Source: an uncultured Elstera sp.
GTDB taxonomy: Bacteria; Pseudomonadota; Alphaproteobacteria; Elsterales; Elsteraceae
Length of the DNA: 36,302 nucleotides
Reading direction: 5' to 3'
Assembly (NCBI GenBank): GCA_903931835.1
Contig: CAIZEE010000514.1
Location: 1-36,302, forward strand
Shown here: one piece after another, positions 8,294-16,161 of the stretch
How the letters are laid out: every line of letters begins with the position of its first letter
Position numbering within the stretch: position 1 is the first letter of the stretch
Notes under the pieces: generated by a model
Database searches by the model: none
What the model was told of the DNA's origin: nothing
Seen by the model: only the letters and a program-made list of their open reading frames with translations
Translations under genes and position numbers: made by a program

Positions 8294-8617
8294 CTACTTC
8301 ACCGTGATCATCAGATGCATCTTGGTGTGGATGTCGCAGCCGACCATCACCACGCCCGGGTGATCGAAAGTGATTTCCTTGATCTCGCCCGGCTTCTGCA
8401 ATTGCAGATCGAATTCGAACCCAGGCGTTTCGGACAGCATGTTATGCGCGAAGCTGTCCTCGTTCAGGAAGCGGACCGTATCACCGACATGGATCGTCAC
8501 CTCGGCCGGGCTGAAGGCGCGATCCCGCTGGACGATTTCGACGATTTCCCCGCCGCGAGCCGGCATTGCCAGCAATGTCAGGACGGCTAGGCACGATATC
8601 AGACGGAAGAGTGTCAC
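8294..8617 (-). CDS. periplasmic cupredoxin (plastocyanin-like, 'methylamine utilization' type)
   Basis: This small exported copper protein has 107 residues from GTG 8617. A signal peptide covers residues 1-21. The domain carries the copper ligand His58 in FAHNM and the C-x2-H-x2-M loop with Cys94, His97 and Met100, all the ligands of a type 1 copper site. It should carry electrons or sense copper in the periplasm. GTG 8617 has GGA seven bases upstream; TTG 8629 is an alternative with no ribosome site, overlapping a TATAAT (8629-8634) on this strand. It converges on the cyclase gene with only two bases between stops. It lies downstream of the DUF3034 gene on the same strand. Proteins of this type are often labelled methylamine-related, but no methylamine genes are here. 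Confidence 0.82.
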   Translation of the reverse strand: MTLFRLISCLAVLTLLAMPARGGEIVEIVQRDRAFSPAEVTIHVGDTVRFLNEDSFAHNMLSETPGFEFDLQLQKPGEIKEITFDHPGVVMVGCDIHTKMHLMITVK

Positions 8618-8704
8618 ATCGCTATCCAATTATAAGGATCGGTTTGATGATACGCCGCAGCCACCCAGCATCGCCAGATTATCTGCAACTTTATCAAAGG
8701 ACCG

Positions 8705-9595
8705 CTAAAACCCCGTCTGCAAGGACAGATAGAAACCGTGCTGGTCCTCGACCGTGGCAATAGTGCCGGCATCGACATAGGCCAAGGTCAGCGACGCGTT
8801 CTTGGTCAGGAAATACGCGATAAAGGCATCCTTCCACGCATTTTGTTCCGAGAATGACAGGTTGGATGGCATGGTCCGATATTCGGCGCCAATCGCCAGA
8901 TGGCGGGTGACCAGATAGGCGGCCGATGCGGCCACCTCCGTACTGTAGGCATCACCCTTATTGCCGCCGAATCCCAGGATGCCGAGCTGATTTTCCCTGG
9001 TCTCCATCAGGGTGACATCGACCAGCAGGCTTTCGCTCAGAAACAGCTTGGTAGCAGCGGCGTAGAAATCGACGCCGTGATCGTTCCGGGCGCCGATGGC
9101 AGTCAGGATATTGCCCTGGTCGGTCTGCTTGTACTCAAGTCCAAGGGCCAATTGCGGCAGCCAGTCGTCCTGCTCATAGACCGCATCGCCGATCACCCGG
9201 ACCTTGGCGCCGAACACATCCTCGTGAAAGGTGAAATCCCGGCCAAGTCCCAATCTGGCGCCAGTATCCCCCGTCTGGAACCACAGCCTGGCATAGGAAA
9301 GCTCGACCCGGTCGAACAGCCCAACGGCGAAGCCGCCGGACTGAACATCGAAATCCGGCAGGCTGACATAGGTATAATGCGCATTAGCGCCTATCGCATC
9401 GCGGGTCTCGTAGCCGGTGATCAAAGCCCAGGGCGTGATACCGCCGCCACCCTCCCCCTCAATCGCCGTCACGCCAGCGGTCGCCAGCAGTTTGCCGCTG
9501 TCAAAAAGATCAGCATCGGCTGCATAAGCTGCCGCCTGCGAAAGAACTACTATGATACCGACGAAAGTCTCAAAAAGACGCAAACAGTGCCGCAT
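8705..9595 (-). CDS. DUF3034 family outer-membrane beta-barrel protein
   Basis: From ATG 9595 the protein has 296 residues. A signal peptide ends near AAYA/AD (residue 25). The DUF3034 signature follows: LLATAGVTAIEGEGGGGITPWALITGY. The rest is alternating beta strands ending in aromatic-terminated FYLSLQTGF, typical of an outer-membrane barrel inserted by the Bam complex. A TTG at 9604 adds three residues and is an alternative start. The biochemical function of the family is unknown. The pairing with the cupredoxin gene 87 bases downstream suggests a shared envelope function, perhaps import of metal or a small solute; that is inference. Confidence 0.83.
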   Translation of the reverse strand: MRHCLRLFETFVGIIVVLSQAAAYAADADLFDSGKLLATAGVTAIEGEGGGGITPWALITGYETRDAIGANAHYTYVSLPDFDVQSGGFAVGLFDRVELSYARLWFQTGDTGARLGLGRDFTFHEDVFGAKVRVIGDAVYEQDDWLPQLALGLEYKQTDQGNILTAIGARNDHGVDFYAAATKLFLSESLLVDVTLMETRENQLGILGFGGNKGDAYSTEVAASAAYLVTRHLAIGAEYRTMPSNLSFSEQNAWKDAFIAYFLTKNASLTLAYVDAGTIATVEDQHGFYLSLQTGF

Positions 9596-9679
9596 TATCC
9601 CCAAACGCCCAGTCGCTGACGCTGGACTTTAAGTAGCGCGGAACAGGTTATCGTCCACTTAAGACACGATGAGAAATAT

Positions 9680-11233
9680 TTAGGCTGCCGTCTCGCCGAT
9701 TGCGACCTCCGCCTCGGCGATTTCACGTTGGCGTTTGGCAATCATGTCGCCGATCGGCGGGCCCTGGAAGCGATGCCGTTCGAAGACGACCCAGATGATC
9801 GCGGCAATCACCAGATAGGCCAGCAGGATCCACGCCGCCTTATCGTTGGGCGGCTGAATGCCGACATAGACGATCAGGGCCGCACCGAGCAGGACAAGCA
9901 CCGCAATCGGCCGGAACCAGATGCCGAGATCCCACGGCCCCATCTTGGTCCAACTACGCTTATAGGCAAACAGGCCAAGCCCGATCGGCAGCGCATAAGA
10001 CAGGAAGATCGAGATCACCGTGGCCGACACGATGGTCGTATAAGCCGAGGTATAGAGCGTGCAGATGATCGCCGCGATCGCTGCCGTCCAGATCGCCGCC
10101 ACCGGTGAACGGTGACTCTTGCTGACATGTTTCAGGCTGCTCGAGAAGGGCAAGCCATTATCGCGGGCAAACGCGAAGATCATGCGGGAGGCCGACGTCG
10201 TGGTCGCAAGGCCGCAGATGAACTGCGCCACCAGGATACAGAAATAGAGCGCCAGGCCGAGCTTGTGCGGCAGCACCGTATCGATCATCCAGAAGAAGAC
10301 ATTGCCGCCTTGCTGAGCCGCATCGTCCATGTTGGGGAGCGCGATGATGATGGCGCACAGCATGATCCAGCCCGATACGCCACCGCCAACCACCGCGTTC
10401 ACCATCGATTTCGGCACAGACAAGCTGGCGTTGCGCGTTTCCTCCGAGGTGTGGGCCGAGGCGTCATAGCCGGTGATGGTATAGAGCGGCAGAAGCAGCC
10501 CTAGCCCCATCAGGTAGAGCAGCGAGTCGGATTTCGGCCAGACGGCGCCATCACCCTCCGGCAGACCTGAGTAATTTGCAAAGGTCCAGAGCCGGGAAAA
10601 CTCCCAATGCGGCGCATAGACTATGCAGGAGATCGTCAGTACGGCCGCCGTGATCATGATGAGGTAACCGGCGAAATCCGTCAGCTTCGCGGTTAGCCCG
10701 ATGCCGACATGATTGATGATCGCCTGCGCGATGGTGATCACCGCCACGAAGACGGCCTGTTCGTAATAGAACGTCCAGCTATTCTGATCGGGATCGACGC
10801 CGACGGCTTCGCCAAACGAGCCGACAAAGAACACCCAGACGCCGACATTGACGGCGGCCAGCACGGTGATCAGCCCGATCAGATTGAGCCACGCCGTCAC
10901 CCAGCCCGTGAAGCGGTTACCGAGGATCGAACCCCAATGATACAGCCCGCCGGAGGTTGGGTAAGCGGACGCGATCTGTCCCATACCAAGCGCGAAGGTT
11001 GCGGATATCAACGCACCGATAATCCAGCCAATGCCGATCCCGGCACCGCCGATGCCGCTCGTCACCTGGGAGATATTGTCGACGCCACCGGCGATGATGC
11101 AGATGATCGAGAACGAGATGGCGAAATTGGAGAAGGCGCCCATACGCCGTTCCAATTCCTGCGCGTAGCCCATGCTGTGCAAAACCTGCAGGTCCTGCTT
11201 GTGCTCTTCCTCGCTGTAAGCCTGATGGTCCAT
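9680..11233 (-). CDS. APC superfamily amino acid/GABA-type permease
   Basis: The 517-residue inner-membrane protein has about twelve hydrophobic segments. The start MGYAQELERRMGAFSNFAISFSII and the helix-1 stretch IIAGGVDNISQ, then SAYPTSGGLYHW in the loop after helix 2, match the amino acid/polyamine/organocation group near GABA and choline/amine permeases (YAT/BAT1-like). TITGYDASAHTSEET in helix 6 is also typical. Substrate is probably an amino acid or amine, driven by proton or by exchange. It starts 93 bases after the metW stop on the same strand, with a G-rich site upstream of the ATG. It may be read from the metXW transcript or have its own promoter; I see no clear one. Confidence 0.86.
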   Translation of the reverse strand: MDHQAYSEEEHKQDLQVLHSMGYAQELERRMGAFSNFAISFSIICIIAGGVDNISQVTSGIGGAGIGIGWIIGALISATFALGMGQIASAYPTSGGLYHWGSILGNRFTGWVTAWLNLIGLITVLAAVNVGVWVFFVGSFGEAVGVDPDQNSWTFYYEQAVFVAVITIAQAIINHVGIGLTAKLTDFAGYLIMITAAVLTISCIVYAPHWEFSRLWTFANYSGLPEGDGAVWPKSDSLLYLMGLGLLLPLYTITGYDASAHTSEETRNASLSVPKSMVNAVVGGGVSGWIMLCAIIIALPNMDDAAQQGGNVFFWMIDTVLPHKLGLALYFCILVAQFICGLATTTSASRMIFAFARDNGLPFSSSLKHVSKSHRSPVAAIWTAAIAAIICTLYTSAYTTIVSATVISIFLSYALPIGLGLFAYKRSWTKMGPWDLGIWFRPIAVLVLLGAALIVYVGIQPPNDKAAWILLAYLVIAAIIWVVFERHRFQGPPIGDMIAKRQREIAEAEVAIGETAA

Positions 11234-11326
11234 GCCCCACTATCCCCGCTATCGATCCGCCGCTCCCGATAGTAGGAAAAGAAGCAACAACTGCGCCAGC
11301 ACCGAACGTCAGGCGACCTTAGAATC

Positions 11327-11923
11327 TCAACCGTGCAGCGAGAAGATCGCCTGTTCGCCCAGCAGATTGGCGATGCGCCCGACACGCCCCTGCGACCAGG
11401 AGCGCCCCTTAGGATCGAGAGTAAGGAACCGCTCGACCGTGATATCCAAACTATGCGCCAGCGCGATGAAGTCGGTGATGGTGCAAAGATGGATATTGGG
11501 TGTGTCGTACCAGTCATAGCTGAGCGTACCCGTCCGTGGCATCCGTCCCGTGGCCAGCAATTGCAGCCGCACCCGCCAATGCCCGAAATTCGGGAAGGAC
11601 ACGATCGCGTGCTGACCGATGCGCACCAATTCGCGCAATACCTGTTTGGGATTGCGCGTCGCCTGCAGGGTTTGGCTCAAGATGACATAATCGAAGGCGG
11701 CGCTCGGATAGAAGCTGAGATCGGTATCGGCATCGCCCTGGATGACCGACATGCCATTGCTGACACAGGCATTCACGCCAGCCTGGCTCAGCTCCACGCC
11801 ACGCCCGTCGACACGCTTGGTTTCCGCCAGATAGGCCAACAATGCGCCATCGCCACAGCCGACATCGAGCACGCGGCTGCCAGGCTCGACCATGTCGGCG
11901 ATCAACCGTAAATCGGCCCGCAT
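11327..11923 (-). CDS. metW: methionine biosynthesis protein MetW
   Basis: This 198-residue class I SAM-dependent methyltransferase-like protein has motif I VLDVGCGDG at residues 18-26. The MetW-typical stretches GVELSQAGVNACVSNGMSVIQGD and FPNFGHWRVRLQLLATGRMP follow. MetW acts with MetX in homoserine acylation, and the pair is needed for methionine synthesis in several proteobacteria; its methyltransferase activity is not proven. The ATG is five bases after the metX stop, so the two are co-translated. Confidence 0.95.
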   Translation of the reverse strand: MRADLRLIADMVEPGSRVLDVGCGDGALLAYLAETKRVDGRGVELSQAGVNACVSNGMSVIQGDADTDLSFYPSAAFDYVILSQTLQATRNPKQVLRELVRIGQHAIVSFPNFGHWRVRLQLLATGRMPRTGTLSYDWYDTPNIHLCTITDFIALAHSLDITVERFLTLDPKGRSWSQGRVGRIANLLGEQAIFSLHG

Positions 11924-11928
11924 GATAT

Positions 11929-13101
11929 CTACCGCCGCCCCAATCCGCGCAGCTCAGCGCTGCCGCTTAAGAATCCGTCCAACACCTGATGAAATTCCGG
12001 CTCGTCGAGCAGGAAAGCGTCATGGCCGCGATCGGTCGGGATTTCGACGAAGCTGACATTGGCCGCGACTGAATTCAGCGCGCGCACCAGAACGCGGCTT
12101 TCGGCTGTCGGGAACAGCCAGTCGGAACTGAAAGAGACGACGCAGAACCGCGTCGGCGTGCGCGCGAAGGCATCGGCTAACTGCCCGCCATGCTCCGCCG
12201 CCAGATCGAAATAGTCCATTGCGCGGGTGATGTAGAGATAGGAATTGGCATCGAACCGGTCGACAAAGCTCGACCCCTGATGGCGCAGATAGCTTTCAAC
12301 CTGGAAATCCGCCTCAAAGCCATAGGAAAGCTGCTCGCGCGCCTGTAGAGACCGGCCGAATTTCCGGTGCAAGGCCGGTTCCGACAAATAAGTGATATGG
12401 GCCGCCATACGCGCGACCGCGAGACCGCGATGAGGGCGCTTGCCGGCGATCTGATAGGCGCCGCCGCACCAATCGGGATCGGCTCGGATGGCCTGACGCC
12501 CGACCTCATGAAACGCGATGTTCTGGGCCGAATGCCGCGCGGCCGTCGCGATCGGCACGGCAGCGAAGACGCGGGTCGGATACCGCGCCGCCCATTCCAA
12601 CACCTGCATGCCACCCATCGAGCCGCCGATCACGGCGAAAAGCTGGTCGATGCCCAGATGATCGATCAACTGCGCCTGCGCACGGACCATATCGGCGATG
12701 GTGATGACCGGAAAATTAGTACCGAACGGTTCGCCCGTCGCCGGGTTCACGTCGCTTGGGCCGGTGGTACCCATGCAGCCGCCCAGCACATTGCTGCAGA
12801 TCACGAAATAGCGGTCGGTATCGAGCACCTTGCCAGGCCCGATCAAGATATCCCACCAGCCGGGCTTACCGGTGACGGGGTGGGGTTCTGCCACATACTG
12901 ATCGCCGGTCAGCGCATGACAGACGAGAATCGCGTTGGAGCGATCGGCGTTCAGTTGGCCGTAAGTCGTATAGGCGAGCGTGTAGGGGGCGAGCGACAGC
13001 CCGCAATCGAGCGCGAGACCCTGCGTCGAGACGAATTGATGACCGGGCAGACCGGTCACGCCGTCGCCGGCGGGATTCAATAAGGATGCTTGATCGATCA
13101 T
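11929..13101 (-). CDS. metX: homoserine O-acyltransferase MetX
   Basis: The 390-residue alpha/beta hydrolase catalyses acyl transfer to homoserine (acetyl- or succinyl-CoA as donor), the first committed step of methionine synthesis. The nucleophile is Ser161 in GGSMGG. The triad is completed by Asp327 in SSDWLFP and His360 in [16 protein letters not shown] at 62-69 and [10 protein letters not shown] at 108-117 are family hallmarks. Acyl specificity cannot be settled by eye. The start ATG at 13101 has GGGAG about twelve bases upstream. The gene is divergent from chorismate mutase, and its leader contains a structured element in sense orientation (13235-13271). No SAM riboswitch core was found in the leader. 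Confidence 0.95.
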   Translation of the reverse strand: MIDQASLLNPAGDGVTGLPGHQFVSTQGLALDCGLSLAPYTLAYTTYGQLNADRSNAILVCHALTGDQYVAEPHPVTGKPGWWDILIGPGKVLDTDRYFVICSNVLGGCMGTTGPSDVNPATGEPFGTNFPVITIADMVRAQAQLIDHLGIDQLFAVIGGSMGGMQVLEWAARYPTRVFAAVPIATAARHSAQNIAFHEVGRQAIRADPDWCGGAYQIAGKRPHRGLAVARMAAHITYLSEPALHRKFGRSLQAREQLSYGFEADFQVESYLRHQGSSFVDRFDANSYLYITRAMDYFDLAAEHGGQLADAFARTPTRFCVVSFSSDWLFPTAESRVLVRALNSVAANVSFVEIPTDRGHDAFLLDEPEFHQVLDGFLSGSAELRGLGRR

Positions 13102-13234
13102 GGGCGGTTACCACTCCCGTACAGTACCGGAACCGAGGCTGGGGAAAGTCGTCTTCCCTCCCCCTGCTGTCAATCTTTATCTCGCGGCAAAGAACGCAAC
13201 GGCTATTTACAGGCGCGGCATCGGCGGAATACCT

Positions 13235-13271
13235 GGGTCTGATCGGTTCAATTGAACCGTGAATCAGACCC
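13235..13271 (-). repeat. stem-loop element 1 (GATTCACG...CGATC type), metX leader
   Basis: Read on the minus strand, the arms GGGTCTGAT and ATCAGACCC pair completely. Three bases TCA stay unpaired on the 5' side, and then CGGTTCAA pairs with TTGAACCG as a 16-base perfect palindrome. The element lies 134 bases upstream of the metX start and would be in the metX transcript or promoter. It has the same layout as the element at 13285-13336, with the core GAT-TCA-CG and CG-ATC kept and the other paired bases changed. Function unknown. Confidence 0.8.
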
Positions 13272-13281
13272 TAACCATATG
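13252..13281 (+). promoter_or_regulatory. possible promoter of the chorismate mutase operon
   Basis: TTGAAC (13252-13257) and CATATG (13276-13281) are separated by 18 bases, a loose sigma-70-like pair. Transcription would begin near 13288, placing the second stem-loop at the very 5' end of the mRNA. CATATG is itself a palindrome at the centre of the two outward-facing elements, so it may serve both directions. The match is weak. Confidence 0.3.
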
Positions 13282-13284
13282 AAG

Positions 13285-13336
13285 TAGAGTGAGATTCACG
13301 TTTTAGGTTGATTCAACCTAAAACGATCGCACTCTA
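13285..13336 (+). repeat. stem-loop element 2 (GATTCACG...CGATC type), chorismate mutase leader
   Basis: TAGAGTG (13285-13291) pairs with CACTCTA (13330-13336), GAT (13293-13295) pairs with ATC (13326-13328), and CGTTTTAGGTTGA (13299-13311) pairs with its exact complement at 13313-13325 around a single T. TCA at 13296-13298 is unpaired on the 5' side, and there is one A/G mismatch. It ends 25 bases before the chorismate mutase ATG. It shares core and bulge with element 1 but has different stems. Confidence 0.82.
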
Positions 13337-13361
13337 TGCCCCGATAGGGGAATGAGCAGCG

Positions 13362-14162
13362 ATGACGACGCAAAATCTGAAATTGGCGGAAATCCGGCAG
13401 GCGCTGGACGAGATCGACGGGCGAATCCATGAGCTGTTGATCGAGCGCAGCCGCTTTGCCCCTGCCGTTGTCGCGGCCAAGCAGGGTGGGCCGTATTGGA
13501 GGCCGGCGCGCGAGGCGCAGATGCTAAGGCGGCGCCAGGCAGCCCATCACGGCGATTTCCCGGTGCGCTCTCTCCTGCGCATTTGGAACGAAATCATCGC
13601 CGGCATGGTCCGCATCGAATCCAATTTCCGGGTGGCGCTGGCCAGCATCGTCCCCGATCTCGACCTGACGATTCGCGATTATTTCGGCCTCAGCGTGCCG
13701 GTTACGCGCTATGCGGAGGCACGTGCGGCACTGGCCGAGGCACGCGCCACCAGCGACATCGTCGCCATCCTGCCCTGGCCGGCAGCCGAGGACCCCAATC
13801 CCTGGTGGCCGCAATTGCTGGAGAAATCGAAACGTGGAGCGGCGCCCCTCGCGCTGCAGTTCCGCCTGCCCTTCGTCGGCCATCATACCGCACCGGCGGC
13901 GCTGGTTTCCTGCATCCCGTCAGAGCCAAGTGGACTCGACCGATCGTGGCTGGTCGTTGACAAGGAAGCGCCGCTTGGTGACTTCGGCACCGATTTGGTC
14001 GATCTTGGTTGTCACGAAGGCTGGCGCCTGATCGATGTGCCGGGCTTTATCGCACCCGGCGCTTTACAGGCTGGCGAGGGGAGCCCGACAGCGCTACAAG
14101 GCGTCTCGCGTTCCGGGTTCTGCATCGGCGCCTATGCCGCACCGATCGATCTCGCCCTTTAG
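13362..14162 (+). CDS. chorismate mutase (AroQ class) with C-terminal extra domain
   Basis: The 266-residue protein begins with an AroQ-type helical domain at about residues 8-90 (LAEIRQALDEIDGRIHELLIERSRF, then VAAKQGG, R-rich helix, and RIWNEIIAGMVRIE). This domain converts chorismate to prephenate for tyrosine and phenylalanine. About 175 further residues (90-266) form a separate domain of unknown role, with a LLEK / LQFRLPF / SWLVVDKEA pattern; it may be regulatory. There is no prephenate dehydratase signature. The ATG follows AGGGGAA (13346-13352), whose GGGG can pair with CCCC at 13339-13342 in a small hairpin (loop GATA). It is followed after 23 bases by hisC. Confidence 0.85.
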   Translation: MTTQNLKLAEIRQALDEIDGRIHELLIERSRFAPAVVAAKQGGPYWRPAREAQMLRRRQAAHHGDFPVRSLLRIWNEIIAGMVRIESNFRVALASIVPDLDLTIRDYFGLSVPVTRYAEARAALAEARATSDIVAILPWPAAEDPNPWWPQLLEKSKRGAAPLALQFRLPFVGHHTAPAALVSCIPSEPSGLDRSWLVVDKEAPLGDFGTDLVDLGCHEGWRLIDVPGFIAPGALQAGEGSPTALQGVSRSGFCIGAYAAPIDLAL

Positions 14163-14185
14163 CTACCAGTTTTAAGGACTAGGCC

Positions 14186-15274
14186 TTGCCCGCTCCCACT
14201 CCGCGTCCCGGTATTCTCGACATCGCCCCGTATATCGGCGGCGAGTCCAAAATCCCCGGCCGTGATAAAGTCATCAAGCTCGCCTCCAACGAGAGCGCGA
14301 TCGGCCCGAGCCCCGCAGCGATGGCGGCCTATTCAGCACTGGCTGGCGAACTGCACCGTTATCCCGATGGCGGGGCGACAGCGTTGCGCCAGGCGCTCGC
14401 TTTGCGCCACGGCATCGATCCCGACCGCATCGTCTGTGGCAATGGCTCCGATGAGCTGATCCAGCTTCTGGTCCGCGCCTATGCCGGTCCGGGCGATGAG
14501 CTGGTCTATAGCGCGCATGGCTTCCTAGTCTACGCGCTCGCAGCCAAAGCCTGCGGCGTGACACCGGTTGCAGCGCCCGAACGCAACCGGCGCAGTGATG
14601 TCGACGCACTGCTTGCCGCCGTCACGCCGCGCACTCGGGCAGTGTTCATTGCGAACCCGAACAACCCGACCGGCACCTACCTGCCAGCTGACGAGATTGC
14701 CAGGCTGCATGCGGGATTGCCGGCCGGCGTCCTGCTGGTGATCGACGCCGCTTATGCCGAGTTTGTCGGGCATAACGACTACACAGCGGGCGCCGAGTTG
14801 GTCACGCGGTTCGACAATGTCGTGATGCTGCGCACCTTCTCGAAGCTATATGGCCTGGGCGGCCTTCGTCTCGGCTGGGCCTATTGCTCGCCCGATGTGG
14901 CCGACGTGCTGGGTCGCGTGCGCGGACCGTTCAATATTAACGCGGCAGCACTGGCAGCGGGCCTGGCTGCGCTCAACGATGTCCAGTTTGTCGCTGAGGC
15001 GCTGCATCATAATCACGTGTGGCGCGCCTGGTTTACTGACCAGTTAACGGCGCTTGGCCTGGATGTGACCCCGAGTGCCGGTAATTTTGTGCTGGCCCGC
15101 TTCCCGGCCGATCCCGCCCGTAATGCCGACGCCGCCTTCGAGCATCTGAAAGCGAACGGCATCCTTGCCCGCAAGATGCATGCCTATGATCTGGGCGACA
15201 GTTTGCGCATCTCGATTGGGACAGAGGCTGAGCTGAAATCGGTCGTCGCCGCCCTGACAAGCTTCCTTGGTTAA
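14186..15274 (+). CDS. hisC: histidinol-phosphate/aromatic aminotransferase HisC
   Basis: This is a 362-residue fold-type I PLP enzyme. LASNESAIGPSP (32-43) matches the substrate-binding start of HisC. NPNNPTGT (157-164) and Lys220 in TFSKLYGLGGLRLGW are the cofactor-binding sites. HisC makes histidinol phosphate; in this cluster between chorismate mutase and TyrA it may also transaminate prephenate or phenylpyruvate-type acids in aromatic amino acid synthesis. The start is TTG 14186, supported by AAGGA at 14173-14177, eight bases upstream. It ends four bases before the tyrA ATG. Confidence 0.92.
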   Translation: MPAPTPRPGILDIAPYIGGESKIPGRDKVIKLASNESAIGPSPAAMAAYSALAGELHRYPDGGATALRQALALRHGIDPDRIVCGNGSDELIQLLVRAYAGPGDELVYSAHGFLVYALAAKACGVTPVAAPERNRRSDVDALLAAVTPRTRAVFIANPNNPTGTYLPADEIARLHAGLPAGVLLVIDAAYAEFVGHNDYTAGAELVTRFDNVVMLRTFSKLYGLGGLRLGWAYCSPDVADVLGRVRGPFNINAAALAAGLAALNDVQFVAEALHHNHVWRAWFTDQLTALGLDVTPSAGNFVLARFPADPARNADAAFEHLKANGILARKMHAYDLGDSLRISIGTEAELKSVVAALTSFLG

Positions 15275-15278
15275 GCCG

Positions 15279-16157
15279 ATGGAGAAGTTCGGCGATGTCG
15301 TCATCATCGGGATGGGCCTGATCGGCTCGTCGCTGGCCCGCGTCATCCGTCGCGACGGCCTGGCAACGCGGCTGATCGCAGTCGATATGTCGGAGGAGGT
15401 AAGGCGGCAGGCGATCGAACTCGACCTGGCCGATCTCGCCATGGACGATGCGGCTGAAGCCGTTAAAGACGCTGATCTGGTAATCATTGCGACACCGATC
15501 GGCGCTTACGACTCAATCGCAAAAAAGATCGGCCCGGTGCTGCCAGCAAAGACGATCCTGACCGATGTCGGATCGGTCAAACAGGCGGTGTTCGAGGCCG
15601 TTTCGCCGCATCTGAAGCCGGGTGCTAGGTTCATACCGGGCCATCCCATTGCCGGTACCGAGTTTTCCGGACCGGCAGCCGGCAAAGCCGATCTCTTCCA
15701 GGGACGCTGGTTGATCCTGACGCCGCCCGAAGGGGCCGATCCTGCTGCCGTCGAACGGTTGAGCGAGCTGTGGCGTCAGGCGGGTAGCGACATCGCGGTG
15801 ATGGACGCCCAGCATCACGACCGCGTGCTCGCCATCACCTCGCATCTGCCGCATCTCATCGCCTATACGATCGTCGGCACCGCGACTGATCTCGAAGAAC
15901 ACCTGCAGGAAGAGGTCATCAAATACTCGGCCAGCGGCTTTCGCGATTTCACCCGCATCGCCGCATCCGACCCGATCATGTGGCGCGACGTCTTCCTGAA
16001 TAATCAGACGGCTGTGCTGGAGATGCTCGGCCGTCTGCAGGAAGACCTGGCAGGGCTCCAGCGTGCCATCCGTATCGGCGACGGCGCGACGCTGGAAAAC
16101 CATTTCACCCGAACCCGCGCCATTCGCCGCGGCATCATCGCGGCGAAGCAGGCCTAA
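15279..16157 (+). CDS. tyrA: prephenate/arogenate dehydrogenase TyrA
   Basis: The 292-residue NAD(P)-dependent dehydrogenase makes the tyrosine precursor by oxidative decarboxylation of prephenate or arogenate. A Rossmann GMGLIG is at 11-16. TDVGSVK, GHPIAGTEFSGP and HDRVLAITSHLPHLIAY are TyrA signatures, with catalytic His expected in the GHPIAG and SHLPH motifs. The C-terminal helical domain holds SGFRDFTRIAASDP. ATG 15279 lies four bases after the hisC stop; an in-frame TTG at 15267 would overlap hisC by eight bases and is an alternative. The stop is four bases before the convergent RND pump stop. No C-terminal ACT domain is visible. Confidence 0.93.
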   Translation: MEKFGDVVIIGMGLIGSSLARVIRRDGLATRLIAVDMSEEVRRQAIELDLADLAMDDAAEAVKDADLVIIATPIGAYDSIAKKIGPVLPAKTILTDVGSVKQAVFEAVSPHLKPGARFIPGHPIAGTEFSGPAAGKADLFQGRWLILTPPEGADPAAVERLSELWRQAGSDIAVMDAQHHDRVLAITSHLPHLIAYTIVGTATDLEEHLQEEVIKYSASGFRDFTRIAASDPIMWRDVFLNNQTAVLEMLGRLQEDLAGLQRAIRIGDGATLENHFTRTRAIRRGIIAAKQA

Positions 16158-16161
16158 CCCG

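Noticed and set aside
8294-9595. Methylamine oxidation locus (cupredoxin label)
   Set aside because: No methylamine dehydrogenase, mau or gma/mgs genes lie near; the label comes only from the cupredoxin family name.
13102-13234. SAM riboswitch in the metX leader
   Set aside because: I looked on the minus strand for the conserved SAM-II and SAM-I core sequences and saw neither. The structured part (13235-13271) does not resemble them.
13235-13336. The stem-loop pair as ends of a miniature transposable element
   Set aside because: The two elements are not identical inverted ends; stems differ while pairing is kept, no target duplication is seen, and only 13 bases lie between them.
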